From contig NZ_CAKMMG010000001.1 in NCBI RefSeq assembly GCF_927798115.1, forward strand, positions 1,612,001-1,676,000: DNA of 64,000 nt. The letters run 5' to 3'. Numbering within the stretch: the stretch's first letter is position 1; every line of letters starts with the position of its first letter. The notes under the pieces are model-generated. The model was not told where the DNA came from. It did no database searches and was given only the letters and a program-made list of their open reading frames with translations. This document shows positions 50,459-60,172 of this stretch, one piece after another. Made by a program: the position numbers and the translations under genes. Source of the stretch: Paenibacillus auburnensis. GTDB taxonomy: Bacteria > Bacillota > Bacilli > Paenibacillales > Paenibacillaceae.

Positions 50459-51370
50459 ATGGAACTTAGACAATTGCAGTATGCGCTGCAAATTGCAGCG
50501 GAGCGGAATTTCTCACGTGCTGCGGACAAGCTGCATGTAGCCCAGCCCTCACTCAGCCAGCAGCTGTCCAAGCTGGAGAAGGAGCTTGGCGTTATGCTGT
50601 TCCAGCGCAATACCAGCTCTGTGGAGCTGACATATGCCGGAGAAAAGTTCGTTGAGCAGGCTGAAGCAATAATCGACGCGGTAGAGCTGCTGCGGCAGGA
50701 AATGTCTGATATTTCACAGCTGCGCACCGGCCGTGTAGTGGTCGGAAGCATGCCGATTACCGGAGCACATCTGCTGCCCCATGTACTGCCCGTGTTCAAA
50801 CGGAAATATGCGGAGCTTGAGATTTCACTGCTTGAGGACTCTTCTATGAATCTTGAAAAGCTGACCGCCAGCGGCCAGACTGATTTAAGCCTGCTCTCCC
50901 TCCCCCTGGAGATTCCAACGCTGGCCTATGAAGTGCTTGGAGAGGAACGGATCGACCTGGCGGTGCCTCCAGAACACCCGCTGGCTTCCCGCAGTGCCCA
51001 AGGGATCCGAACAGCTCTGGAGGAACTGAAGGACGAGCCGTTTATCGTGCTGAAAGAAGGGCAGGGCTTCCGCAAAATGACGGTAGAGCTATGCCGTGAA
51101 GCCGGGTTCGAGCCGCGGATCGTCTTCGAGAGCAATAATATGGAGACAGTGCAGTCGCTCGTCGCCACAGGGATGGGAGTTACACTCGTGCCCCATTTCA
51201 TCGCGCGGGCACCGCGCAGTGAATTCGTGCCTGTCTACTTGCCGCTGGCCGAGCCTGTACCCAGCCGTACACTGGTAATCGCCTACCGCCGTGGCCGCTA
51301 TTTGTCCAAGGCCGCTGAGGTTTTTATTGAAACCTTCAAAACAACCGTGGCCAGCCTGACGGACGTGTAA
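50459..51370 (+). CDS. LysR-family transcriptional regulator
   Basis: About 303 residues. N-terminal helix-turn-helix MELRQLQYALQIAAERNFSRAADKLHVAQPSLSQQLSKLEKELGVMLFQR, then a linker helix and the periplasmic-binding-fold effector domain (GRVVVGSMPITGAHLLPHVLPVFKRKYAELEI, LLSLPLEIPTLAYEVLGEERIDLAVP, VQSLVATGMGVTLVPHFIA). Closest in style to the CynR/CysB-like LTTRs that respond to small metabolites. It is divergent from leuCD and very probably controls it through the palindrome between them; whether the effector is 2-isopropylmalate is a guess. GAGGAGT precedes the ATG. Confidence 0.9.
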   Translation: MELRQLQYALQIAAERNFSRAADKLHVAQPSLSQQLSKLEKELGVMLFQRNTSSVELTYAGEKFVEQAEAIIDAVELLRQEMSDISQLRTGRVVVGSMPITGAHLLPHVLPVFKRKYAELEISLLEDSSMNLEKLTASGQTDLSLLSLPLEIPTLAYEVLGEERIDLAVPPEHPLASRSAQGIRTALEELKDEPFIVLKEGQGFRKMTVELCREAGFEPRIVFESNNMETVQSLVATGMGVTLVPHFIARAPRSEFVPVYLPLAEPVPSRTLVIAYRRGRYLSKAAEVFIETFKTTVASLTDV

Positions 51371-51400
51371 CAAGCCCAAAAATATTCCAGTATACACCCT

Positions 51401-51429
51401 TTGCAAACGGCACACTGCCATGGTATTCT
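51401..51429 (+). promoter_or_regulatory. promoter of the proBAC T-box transcript
   Basis: TTGCAA (51401-51406), a 17-base spacer, and TATTCT (51424-51429). The transcript would start near 51436, just before stem I of the T-box. Confidence 0.75.
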
Positions 51430-51435
51430 AAATGT

Positions 51436-51690
51436 CAAATAGTGAAACGTGCAGACGGGACCAGTAAGAAATGTCTCTATCCGTGAGCAGAGAGTAAATT
51501 CCGGAAGGCTGAGAGAATTTACCACGGTTGTTATTTCTGAATCCTACCCCCGAGCGGCCTGCCTTCTGCAGGACGGAAACTCCCGTTATGAGAATGAAGT
51601 CGGATGATCCCTCATCAATGAAGGTGGTACCGCGGAAGTTAATCATGCTTTCGTCCTTTGCTAAGTCTTAGGATGGGGGCTTTTTGTCGT
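51436..51690 (+). ncRNA. T-box leader, proline-specific
   Basis: A tRNA-sensing riboswitch ahead of proBAC. AAGGTGGTACCGCGG at 51621-51635 is the conserved T-box/antiterminator sequence that pairs with the free tRNA acceptor end. Stem I begins at ACGGGACCAGTAAG (51453-51466) and returns at TTTCTGAATCCTACCCC. In that specifier loop CCT (51543-51545) is a proline codon, in agreement with the genes downstream. The terminator arm CGTCCT / AGGATG with GGGGCTTTTTG ends at about 51687. When uncharged proline tRNA is plentiful, the terminator is prevented and proBAC is expressed. Confidence 0.92.
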
Positions 51691-51733
51691 TTTCAGGTTT
51701 ATGTTTTTTATTCTGAAAGGGAAGTGAAGATAA

Positions 51734-52837
51734 TTGACGACACGTATTGTAGTCAAAATAGGCAGCAGTTCGCTCACCGGCCCTGAAGGCGGATTAAACC
51801 GCGAGGCCGTGGCCTTCTTCGCCGCAGAGATTGCTGCACTAAGGAAGGACGGCTGTGAGGTGCTGCTGGTGACCTCCGGAGCGGTAGCCGCCGGCTTCCG
51901 CGGTATCGGCTATCCGTCCAGGCCGAAGCTGCTGCACGAGAAGCAGGCTGCAGCCGCAGTCGGACAGGTTATGCTGATGCAGGCCTATCAGGAGGCTTTC
52001 GGACAGCATGGCCTGCCGACCGCCCAGATTCTGCTGACCCGCACCGACTTCTGCAGCCGGCGGGCGATGAACAACGCTATGATGACGGTGGAGGAGCTGC
52101 TCCGGCAAGGCGCTGTTCCCGTATTCAATGAGAACGACACCGTATCGGTCGATGAGCTGAAGTTCGGGGACAATGATACGTTATCAGCGCTGGTCGCGAA
52201 CCTCCTGAAAGCCTCCCGCCTCCTGGTGCTGACGGACATGGACGGATTATACAGCGGCGATCCCCGCAAGAATCCCGATGCCGTCCGCTACAGTCACGTG
52301 AAGGAGATCACTCCTGAAATCTATGCCTTCGCAGGCGGAGCAGGCTCTAGTGTAGGGACAGGCGGCATGCGCTCCAAGATTGACGCTGCCAAAATCGCCA
52401 CCAGAGGCGGAGTACCTGTGTTTATCGGCAGAGCCACCGAACCAGGAGATCTACGACTGGCTGCAGCAGGAACGGGTAAGGGGACGTATTTTGATACCAC
52501 GCTCTCTTCATTGCCGGTCAAAAAGCAGTGGCTCGGTTTCATGTCGACCCCGCTCGGATCTTTATATGTGGATGAAGGTGCCGTTGAAGCGCTGCTTCAC
52601 GGCGGCCATAGCCTCCTGCCGGTCGGTGTTAAGCGCATCGAAGGCAGCTTTCACTCCGGAGATGTGGTTGAAGTGCTCGGGCCCGATGCTACCTTGCTGG
52701 GCCGGGGCATCGTAAACTATGATGACACCCAGCTGCGCAGCATTCAGGGTCTGCCCAGCCGCGAGATTGTCCCGAAGCTTGGTGAAGTCCACCGGCTCGA
52801 GGTGATTCACCGCGATGAATGGATTACGCTACGATAA
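51734..52837 (+). CDS. proB: glutamate 5-kinase
   Basis: First step of proline synthesis: phosphorylates glutamate to gamma-glutamyl phosphate. About 367 residues. Amino-acid-kinase domain (1-260): VVKIGSSSLTG, LLVTSGAVAAGFRGIGY, FNENDTVSVDELKFGDNDTLSALVANLLKA, LVLTDMDGLYSGDPRKN and GTGGMRSKIDAAKIATRGGVPVFI. A C-terminal PUA domain (about 275-355) contains LYVDEGAVEALLHGGHSLLPVGV. Starts at TTG with GGGAAGTGAAG upstream. First gene after the proline T-box. ProB is usually feedback-inhibited by proline; T-box control suggests that this copy answers to protein-synthesis need. Confidence 0.95.
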   Translation: MTTRIVVKIGSSSLTGPEGGLNREAVAFFAAEIAALRKDGCEVLLVTSGAVAAGFRGIGYPSRPKLLHEKQAAAAVGQVMLMQAYQEAFGQHGLPTAQILLTRTDFCSRRAMNNAMMTVEELLRQGAVPVFNENDTVSVDELKFGDNDTLSALVANLLKASRLLVLTDMDGLYSGDPRKNPDAVRYSHVKEITPEIYAFAGGAGSSVGTGGMRSKIDAAKIATRGGVPVFIGRATEPGDLRLAAAGTGKGTYFDTTLSSLPVKKQWLGFMSTPLGSLYVDEGAVEALLHGGHSLLPVGVKRIEGSFHSGDVVEVLGPDATLLGRGIVNYDDTQLRSIQGLPSREIVPKLGEVHRLEVIHRDEWITLR

Positions 52838-52859
52838 ACAATGTACAGGAGGGAAAGAT

Positions 52860-54107
52860 ATGAGTGAAGTCGTTACTAAAGCCTCTTTGGCGAAAGAGAC
52901 CACAGGGATACTTGCAAGCCTAACCACAGGCCAGAAAAATGAAGCACTGCTTATCATGGCTGCAGCATTGCGGCGAGAAGCCTCAGCTATTATTGCCGCC
53001 AATCTGGAAGACCTGGAGCGCGGGCGTCTCGCCGGCACTCCGGAATCGATGCTGGACCGTCTGGCACTGGATGTCAGCCGGATAGATGCCATTTCGGAGG
53101 GATTGCAGCAAATCGCTGTCTTGCCTGACCCTATCGGCGACACACTCGAAACGATTGAACGTCCTAACGGTCTATCGATCGAGAAAATCCGCGTCCCGCT
53201 TGGGGTTATCGGCATTATCTATGAAGCTCGTCCTAATGTGACGGTTGACGCAGCCGGGCTGTGCCTGAAGACCGGGAATGCCGTGGTCCTGCGCGGCGGA
53301 TCTTCCGCCCTCTCGTCCAACCGTAAAATTGTCGAAGTACTGCATAACGCTTTGGCTGAAACGGCAATCCCTGCCGCAGCTCTGCAGCTGATTGAAGATC
53401 CGAACCGTTCCTCTGTGGATGAGATGCTCAAGCTGAATGGCCTCCTCGATGTCATTATTCCGCGCGGGGGCAGCTCTCTGATCCAGAATGTTGTCCTCAA
53501 TGCTACCGTGCCGGTGATTGAAACAGGAGCAGGCATATGCCATACTTATCTGGATGCAGGCAGTGACCCGGAAATGGCTGAACGGATCAGCCTTAACGCC
53601 AAAGCCCAGCGCCCTTCTGTCTGTAATTCAATGGAAACGCTGCTTGTCCACCGCGACTACGCCGCTGAACATATGCTTTCGCTTGCCGAAGCCTTTCGCA
53701 GGGTAAATGTTGAATTACGCGGCTGTCCGGAAACTATAGCCCTAATTCCGTGGGCAGTACCGGTAACTGCGGAAGACTATGCAACTGAGTATAATGACTA
53801 TATTCTAAATATCCGGATTGTCGGCGGACTGGATGAAGCCTTACGCCATATTGCCGAATTCAGCACCAAACATTCCGAATGCATCGTAACTGAAAATGCT
53901 GAGCATGCTGCACGTTTCCTGCAGGAAGTAGACGCTGCTGCCGTTTATCATAATGCCTCTACACGTTTCACGGACGGCTTTGAATTCGGCTTCGGCGCCG
54001 AAATCGGAATCAGCACCCAGAAGCTGCATGCCCGCGGCCCGATGGGTCTGCCCGCACTCACCTCCTGCAAATATAAAATCCGCGGCAACGGTCAAATTCG
54101 GGGATAA
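52860..54107 (+). CDS. proA: glutamate-5-semialdehyde dehydrogenase (gamma-glutamyl phosphate reductase)
   Basis: Second step of proline synthesis, NADPH-dependent reduction of gamma-glutamyl phosphate. About 415 residues. RVPLGVIGIIYEARPNVTVDAAGLCLKTGNAVVLRGGSSA is the ProA-type cofactor region, and RPSVCNSMETLLVH carries the catalytic Cys; FGFGAEIGISTQKLHARGPMGLPALTSCKYKIRG is the usual C-terminus. The ATG at 52860 has AGGAGGGAAAG upstream; an in-frame ATG at 52815 lies inside proB and is not needed. Spaced 22 bases from proB. Confidence 0.96.
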   Translation: MSEVVTKASLAKETTGILASLTTGQKNEALLIMAAALRREASAIIAANLEDLERGRLAGTPESMLDRLALDVSRIDAISEGLQQIAVLPDPIGDTLETIERPNGLSIEKIRVPLGVIGIIYEARPNVTVDAAGLCLKTGNAVVLRGGSSALSSNRKIVEVLHNALAETAIPAAALQLIEDPNRSSVDEMLKLNGLLDVIIPRGGSSLIQNVVLNATVPVIETGAGICHTYLDAGSDPEMAERISLNAKAQRPSVCNSMETLLVHRDYAAEHMLSLAEAFRRVNVELRGCPETIALIPWAVPVTAEDYATEYNDYILNIRIVGGLDEALRHIAEFSTKHSECIVTENAEHAARFLQEVDAAAVYHNASTRFTDGFEFGFGAEIGISTQKLHARGPMGLPALTSCKYKIRGNGQIRG

Positions 54108-54110
54108 CAG

Positions 54111-54157
54111 GCATACTACCGCAGAAAATTTGTCGATACAAATCAGCGGTAGTATGC
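54111..54157 (+). promoter_or_regulatory. long perfect hairpin between proA and proC
   Basis: GCATACTACCGC (54111-54122) pairs perfectly with GCGGTAGTATGC (54146-54157). Inside, ATTTGT (54128-54133) pairs with ACAAAT (54138-54143) around a CGAT tetraloop. No T-run follows, so it is not a standard terminator. It sits four bases after the proA stop and about 30 before the proC start. Likely a processing or stability element, or a site influencing proC translation. Confidence 0.75.
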
Positions 54158-54187
54158 TGAACAATACATTTAGGGGGAACTTATTGC

Positions 54188-55054
54188 ATGTGTCAGCAAC
54201 CGACTATTCCACTTATTAATGATAAAATCGTCTTCTATGGCGCCGGATCGATGGCCGAAGCAATTGTACGGGGCATGATTGCCCGCAGCGTAATTTCTTC
54301 TGAGAACATCACCATGCTTAACCGCAGCAGCAGCGAACGGCTGGCTGAGCTGCGCAGCCGCTACGGCGTACGGGGCAGCAATGACCCAGGGCAGAAAGCG
54401 GAAATCCTGGCAAACGCTAATGTGATTGTCCTGGCTATGAAACCGAAGGATGCTGCCGAGGCGCTTCGCGGACTCGCTCCGCTGCTCTCACCCGGTCAGC
54501 TCATTGTCTCTGTTATCGCAGGCCTGACGATCCGTACAATTCAAGCCCTGCTCGGCACAACACAGCCTGTAGTACGCACGATGCCCAACACCTCGAGTAC
54601 GATCGGACTTGGAGCGACCGGCATTGCCTTCTCCAAGGAAGTGGACGACTCCGGCCGCCGCCTGGCGCTCAATATTTTTGAATCGGTCGGCATCACTTCC
54701 GTGATTGAAGAGGAACGGATGGAAATTCTGACCGGGATCTCCGGCAGCGGACCAGCTTACATCTACTACATGATGGAAGCGATGACCGCCGCGGGTATCC
54801 GGGGCGGACTCACACCGGAGCAGAGCGCAGAATTAACCGTGCAGAGCGTATTGGGGGCAGCCCGTATGGTACAGCAGACAGGTGAAGAACCGGCTGCCCT
54901 GCGGAAAAAGGTTACGTCTCCAAACGGTGCAACGCAAGCCGCGATTGAAACCCTCGAAAAAGGTGATTTCTTCGAGACGGTCATTGCAGCGGTGAACAGC
55001 TGCGCCGAGCGCTCCCGTGAAATGGGCGCAGCTGTTGAGAAAGAACTGCTCTAA
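54188..55054 (+). CDS. proC: pyrroline-5-carboxylate reductase
   Basis: Last step of proline synthesis. About 288 residues. N-terminal Rossmann motif VFYGAGSMAEAIVRGMI at about 15-31 (GAGSMA, the P5CR form of GxGxxG), IVLAMKPKDAAEAL, VVRTMPNTSSTIGLGATGIAF, and the C-terminal helical domain with LTGISGSGPAYIYYMMEAM and VTSPNGATQAAIETLEKGDF (the proline dehydrogenase-type ligand motif). The ATG at 54188 is about 10 bases after GGGGGAAC. It belongs to the proBAC operon despite the 80-base gap that contains the hairpin. Confidence 0.95.
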   Translation: MCQQPTIPLINDKIVFYGAGSMAEAIVRGMIARSVISSENITMLNRSSSERLAELRSRYGVRGSNDPGQKAEILANANVIVLAMKPKDAAEALRGLAPLLSPGQLIVSVIAGLTIRTIQALLGTTQPVVRTMPNTSSTIGLGATGIAFSKEVDDSGRRLALNIFESVGITSVIEEERMEILTGISGSGPAYIYYMMEAMTAAGIRGGLTPEQSAELTVQSVLGAARMVQQTGEEPAALRKKVTSPNGATQAAIETLEKGDFFETVIAAVNSCAERSREMGAAVEKELL

Positions 55055-55117
55055 CACCTTACCTCTCGATGGCCTTTATTTACTAGAGGCAGCGGGTTCT
55101 GATGTAACAGCTTATAA

Positions 55118-55170
55118 CAAAGAAGCCCGCATGTGACTTCCTATATGGAATCATCTGCGGGCTTTCTTGT
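55118..55170. terminator. terminator of proBAC, also usable from the other strand
   Basis: AGAAGCCCGCA (55121-55131) pairs with TGCGGGCTTTCTT (55156-55167). Some 65 bases past the proC stop and 25 bases before the end of the convergent membrane-protein gene. Confidence 0.85.
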
Positions 55171-55195
55171 ATATGTTACTGAACCCATTCTGGAC

Positions 55196-55744
55196 TTATA
55201 CAAGAGGGCTAGTAAGAGGTTCATCAAGTATTAAACGGAAGTGTGCCTCTATAGCAGAATGATTCTTGATGTAAACACGATAGTCGCCGTCTTCCGGCAC
55301 CGTAATCGTAACAGTACCCGTTCCGCTAGGGACGGACTCACTGTAAATTTTATCGCTCGATACAGAAATAATTCCGATTTCAAGCTTGATCTCCTGGTCA
55401 GATTCCACGCTCATCGTTAGAGTCTCGTCCTGTTTTCTACTCATGACCGCGAAATTGTTGTCTCTGCCTGCCGCCAGCCAGATTGTCAAATCTTTACCGT
55501 CCTTGGTTTCAATCCCACCAGATACGATAACACTTTCTTCTGGTGTCTGCGTTACGGAGGTTTGCTCCTGAGTTGTGACTGGGGACAAGACATCCAATGT
55601 GACCGAATTTTCCTCAGGACCTCTAAATAAAAATGCCGTTATTATTGCTGCGATACCAACAACTACTACAACACCTACGGTAATTGCAATGCCAGCGGCC
55701 TTCTTTTTGAATTTATGATGAGCGGGAATTAACTTTATCCGCAT
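55196..55744 (-). CDS. hypothetical membrane-anchored protein
   Basis: About 182 residues; not recognised. A basic N-terminus (MRIKLIPAHHKFKKKA) is followed by one membrane helix (about 17-40, GIAITVGVVVVVGIAAIITAFLF), a Thr/Ser/Glu-rich linker, and an extracytoplasmic beta-rich domain (about 85-175) with IWLAAGRDNNFAVMSRKQDETLTMSVES and GTVTITVPEDGDYRVYIKNHSAIEAHFRL. The last part looks like a jelly-roll or pre-peptidase C-like fold that may bind sugar or protein, but I cannot name it. The start codon lies at a strand switch opposite the terminator of proBAC; single gene. Confidence 0.65.
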   Translation of the reverse strand: MRIKLIPAHHKFKKKAAGIAITVGVVVVVGIAAIITAFLFRGPEENSVTLDVLSPVTTQEQTSVTQTPEESVIVSGGIETKDGKDLTIWLAAGRDNNFAVMSRKQDETLTMSVESDQEIKLEIGIISVSSDKIYSESVPSGTGTVTITVPEDGDYRVYIKNHSAIEAHFRLILDEPLTSPLV

Positions 55745-55824
55745 GAAAGTCCTCCAAGATTAATTTTATTCTCCTTCAGTAAAATTTTACCTCAAAAGGT
55801 TTTTTGTCGCAAATATTTGTACAT

Positions 55825-55872
55825 GCAAAAAAACCTGTTGAACTTGGTTTCCCAAGCCAACAGGTTTTTAAT
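55825..55872. terminator. terminator of the hbd-ackA-asnS-dnaD operon
   Basis: AAAAACCTGTTG (55829-55840) pairs perfectly with CAACAGGTTTTT (55858-55869); there is also a CTTGG/CCAAG inner stem. T-runs on both strands. Confidence 0.93.
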
Positions 55873-55883
55873 TATTCATGCAG

Positions 55884-56612
55884 CTATCTTCCACGGAAGT
55901 TCTGTGAGTAGTTCTTCACATCCTGGGCATTCTTTACCCGGTTACGTGCCCATTCGAGCAAAATCCGGTCGATGTAGCGGAAGTGTACCTTCCCTGCAAA
56001 TACAGATTCTTTGAGCGCAAGCAGAATGAGCTCCTCCGGATAACGGTCCTGATCTACCCAGCCGGATATCGTCTCACATTCCATCGGCGACAGCGGACGG
56101 CCAAATTCCTTCTCGAAAATACTGAACAGGTTGCGGCTCTCCTCGACTTCTCCGGGCGCTGCAGCAGCCGGATTGCCGGAATATCGTCCAGCGGTCCGGC
56201 TTGTCTGCGCATGGCCCGCAGTCTTGCCTTGAGCAGCTTCCTGTGCAGCCTCGGCAAGGTAAGCACCAAGCTTGCTGTACAATCCTGAGAAATTGTACTG
56301 CTCATAATGAATATCTCTCAGCTCGTCATTATCTCCGTCGATGCTGATAAAACCTTCCTTCATCAGCTTCTGCAGCTCCCCGGCGATTACAGATATGCTC
56401 CGTCCGGTCACATTTTGCAGTTCCTCCAGCGACGGGAATTCGATGCCTTCCACCTGCCGGAAAGACAGCAGATGGATAAGCAGCATCGCTTCACTGCCGC
56501 TAAGATTCAGCTTCCGGTAATATTTTAAGAGTGCATAAGGAATGACGGCCATCCCGTTCTGAAGACCGAAAGCTGCGCCTTCACCCCAGGTATTCCATCC
56601 TTTGCCGTCCAT
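55884..56612 (-). CDS. dnaD: DnaD replication initiation protein
   Basis: Primosomal protein of Bacilli needed to load the replicative helicase at origins and stalled forks. About 242 residues. The N-terminal winged helix (IPYALLKYYRKLNLSGSEAMLLIHLLSFRQVEGIEFPSLEELQNVTGRSISVIAGELQKLMKEGFI) is followed by an Ala/Gly/Pro linker and the C-terminal DnaD domain (FEKEFGRPLSPMECETISGWVDQDRYPEELILLALKESVFAGKVHFRYIDRILLEWARNRV). It lies 22 bases after asnS, the asnS-dnaD order known in Bacillus. Confidence 0.93.
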   Translation of the reverse strand: MDGKGWNTWGEGAAFGLQNGMAVIPYALLKYYRKLNLSGSEAMLLIHLLSFRQVEGIEFPSLEELQNVTGRSISVIAGELQKLMKEGFISIDGDNDELRDIHYEQYNFSGLYSKLGAYLAEAAQEAAQGKTAGHAQTSRTAGRYSGNPAAAAPGEVEESRNLFSIFEKEFGRPLSPMECETISGWVDQDRYPEELILLALKESVFAGKVHFRYIDRILLEWARNRVKNAQDVKNYSQNFRGR

Positions 56613-56634
56613 ACTCCAGCCCCCTTTGCGTTAT

Positions 56635-57930
<1,296 letters not shown>

Positions 57931-57951
57931 GCCTAAGATCTCTCCTCTAAT

Positions 57952-59160
57952 TTAGCCGTTAATTCCTTGCACAAGGCGATAGGTATCGCGTGCAATGACA
58001 AGCTCTTCGTTTGTCGGAACCACCAGCACCTGTACCTTGGAATCAGCTGTAGAGATGCGGCGCGGATCGCCGGAACGAACCTTGTTGGCCTCAGCATCAA
58101 GCTCAATGCCAAGGAAGGTAAGATTATTCAGTACTCTTTCGCGCAGCAGCGATGCGTTCTCGCCGACACCTGCTGTGAAGACGATGACGTCCACACCGTT
58201 CATAGCGGCTGCATAAGAACCGATATATTTGCGCAGACGGTATTCATACATTTCAAAAGCAAGCGTGGAGTTAGGCTCGCCCTTCTCCGCACCGTCAATA
58301 ATATCACGCATGTCGCTGCTCACACCGGAAATAGCCAAGAGACCGCTGTGCTTATTAAGCATGGAGTTCACTTCGCCGACGGACAGCTCTTCCTTGTTCA
58401 TCACATAAGGAACGATAGCGGGATCAAGGTCACCACTGCGTGTACCCATCATCAGACCTTCAAGCGGGGTCATCCCCATCGAGGTATCGATAGATACTCC
58501 GCCTTGAACCGCAGTTACGCTTGCGCCGTTACCGATATGGCAAGTAATGATCTTCAAGTCCTCGAGCGGACGGTCCAGATATTCGGCTGCAGCTTTGCTG
58601 ACGAAATCATGGGATGTGCCGTGTGCGCCGTAGCGGCGGACTTTGTATTTGTTGTACAGCACTCTAGGAATTGCGTACATATAAGCTTTTTCAGGCATAG
58701 TCTGATGGAACGCAGTATCGAAAATAACAGCCTGCGGAACACCCGGCATATTGATTTCAGTAGCTGTGATCCCCATTACTGCAGCAGGATTGTGCAGCGG
58801 TGCAAGGTCAAACAGCTGGCGGATCTTCGATTTGGCATCGCCGTCCACCAAAGAGGATTCCTTGAAAAATTCTCCCCCGTGTACAACACGGTGGCCCACA
58901 GCATTGATTTCATCAATGGAGCCAATTACACCATGCTCACTGTCAGTCAGACACGCGAGTACTTTGCGGATCGCCGTATTATGCTCCAGGATTTCACTGA
59001 CTTCCGTCACATCCGGTTTGCCGGTCGGTTTGTGGGTCAGAATGGACGAATCCATCCCGATACGTTCTACCAGACCTTTTGCCAGTACGGATTCATCCGT
59101 CATATTGTACAGCTGATATTTTAAAGAAGAACTACCCGAGTTGATTACTAAAACGTTCAT
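57952..59160 (-). CDS. ackA: acetate kinase
   Basis: Interconverts acetate plus ATP with acetyl phosphate, in overflow metabolism and acetate use. About 402 residues. ASKHA fold signatures: LVINSGSSSLKYQLY at the N-terminus, AVGHRVVHGGEFF, AHGTSHDFVSKAAAEYL, ITCHIGNGASVTAVQGGVSIDTSMGMTPLEGLMMGTRSGDLDP and FTAGVGENASLLRERVL. It overlaps the hbd gene by four bases (ATGA) and lies 21 bases before asnS. pta is not visible in the window. Confidence 0.96.
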   Translation of the reverse strand: MNVLVINSGSSSLKYQLYNMTDESVLAKGLVERIGMDSSILTHKPTGKPDVTEVSEILEHNTAIRKVLACLTDSEHGVIGSIDEINAVGHRVVHGGEFFKESSLVDGDAKSKIRQLFDLAPLHNPAAVMGITATEINMPGVPQAVIFDTAFHQTMPEKAYMYAIPRVLYNKYKVRRYGAHGTSHDFVSKAAAEYLDRPLEDLKIITCHIGNGASVTAVQGGVSIDTSMGMTPLEGLMMGTRSGDLDPAIVPYVMNKEELSVGEVNSMLNKHSGLLAISGVSSDMRDIIDGAEKGEPNSTLAFEMYEYRLRKYIGSYAAAMNGVDVIVFTAGVGENASLLRERVLNNLTFLGIELDAEANKVRSGDPRRISTADSKVQVLVVPTNEELVIARDTYRLVQGING

Positions 59161-60029
59161 ATCCGGTCACCATCCTTGTCATACTTGAAGAAGCCTTCGC
59201 CCGATTTTGCACCCAATTGTCCTGCACGCACCATTTTCTTCAGAATAGTCGATGGACGGTACTTCAGTTCACCGTATTCACGGAACATGTTTTCAAGTGC
59301 GGCAAGCACGGAATCCAATCCGAAACGGTCAGCCATTTCAAGCGGTCCATGCTGGAATTGATAACCGATGCGCATTGCATCATCGATATCCTCAGGAGAA
59401 GCAACACCTTCTTGAAGCACATGCATAGCTTCGTTAATGAACAAGCAAATGAGGCGTGAGGATACAAATCCCGGGGATTCGTAAATCATTACGCCCTTTT
59501 TATCAACAATTTCATCAACAAAGGCTTTGGTATCTTCAAAAGTGCTGTCGGAAGTTTTCAGACCGCGCACGATTTCAACAAGGTCCACCTTACCTACAGG
59601 ATGTATAAAGTGCATGCCGATTACGCGTTCCGGATACATTGTAGAGCTGGCAAGCTCTGTCAAGCTGAGTGTCGACGTGTTGCTGGCCAGAATAATGTTG
59701 CTCGGACACACTGCATCCAGCTGATTAAATACTTTTTGCTTCGCTTCCAGGTCCTCGGTAATGGTCTCAATCACCATATCACACGAGCTGAGCTCCGCGA
59801 AATGTGTCACTTTTTGAATACGGCTCAGAATCAGTTTCTTCTCAGCCTGGGTAATTGCCCATTTCTCCAACTGTTTGTCGAGACTTGTCTCGATCATTCC
59901 GTAAGAGTAATCCAGTCTTTCAGAGGTTTTCTCCACCAGCAAAACATCCAGGCCCTTGGCTGCCAGCATTTCAGCAATCCCTTGACCCATGGTTCCGCCG
60001 CCGATGACGCCGATTTTTTTAAAATTCAT
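59157..60029 (-). CDS. hbd: 3-hydroxybutyryl-CoA dehydrogenase-like protein
   Basis: NAD(P)-dependent 3-hydroxyacyl-CoA dehydrogenase, about 290 residues. The N-terminal Rossmann site IGVIGGGTMGQGIAEMLAAKG lies at about 6-26, then DMVIETITEDLEAKQKVFNQLDAVCPSNIILASNTSTLSLTELAS and MHFIHPVGKVDLVEIVRG (active-site His and Asn region). The C-terminal dimer domain has DEIVDKKGVMIYESPGFVSSRLICLFINEAMHVLQEGVASPEDIDDAMRIGYQFQHGPLEMADRFGLD. In this family it acts in butyrate, butanol or PHB metabolism, or in fatty-acid degradation; no other genes of those pathways are nearby. First gene of the operon. The ribosome site AAGGATGGAG is good. Confidence 0.9.
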   Translation of the reverse strand: MNFKKIGVIGGGTMGQGIAEMLAAKGLDVLLVEKTSERLDYSYGMIETSLDKQLEKWAITQAEKKLILSRIQKVTHFAELSSCDMVIETITEDLEAKQKVFNQLDAVCPSNIILASNTSTLSLTELASSTMYPERVIGMHFIHPVGKVDLVEIVRGLKTSDSTFEDTKAFVDEIVDKKGVMIYESPGFVSSRLICLFINEAMHVLQEGVASPEDIDDAMRIGYQFQHGPLEMADRFGLDSVLAALENMFREYGELKYRPSTILKKMVRAGQLGAKSGEGFFKYDKDGDRI

Positions 60030-60135
60030 GTAAAAGTCTCCATCCTTTCAGGTATCTATACTTTTGTATTGTACCTTGTCTGTCGTAAAAAATATGTAGC
60101 CCGACATATAATAATATCTTAGCATGTCTGAAAAG

Positions 60136-60172
60136 TAAAAAAAAATAACCGGCATAAATAATTATGCCGGTA
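60136..60172 (-). terminator. terminator of the FtsH-like gene
   Basis: ACCGGCATAA (60148-60157) pairs with TTATGCCGGT (60162-60171) around a four-base loop; the minus strand continues TTATTTTTTTTT. The stem includes the stop codon of the FtsH-like gene. Confidence 0.93.

Noticed and set aside
57967..59124. A 385-codon open frame opposite ackA
   Set aside because: Shadow of ackA on the other strand; composition not protein-like.
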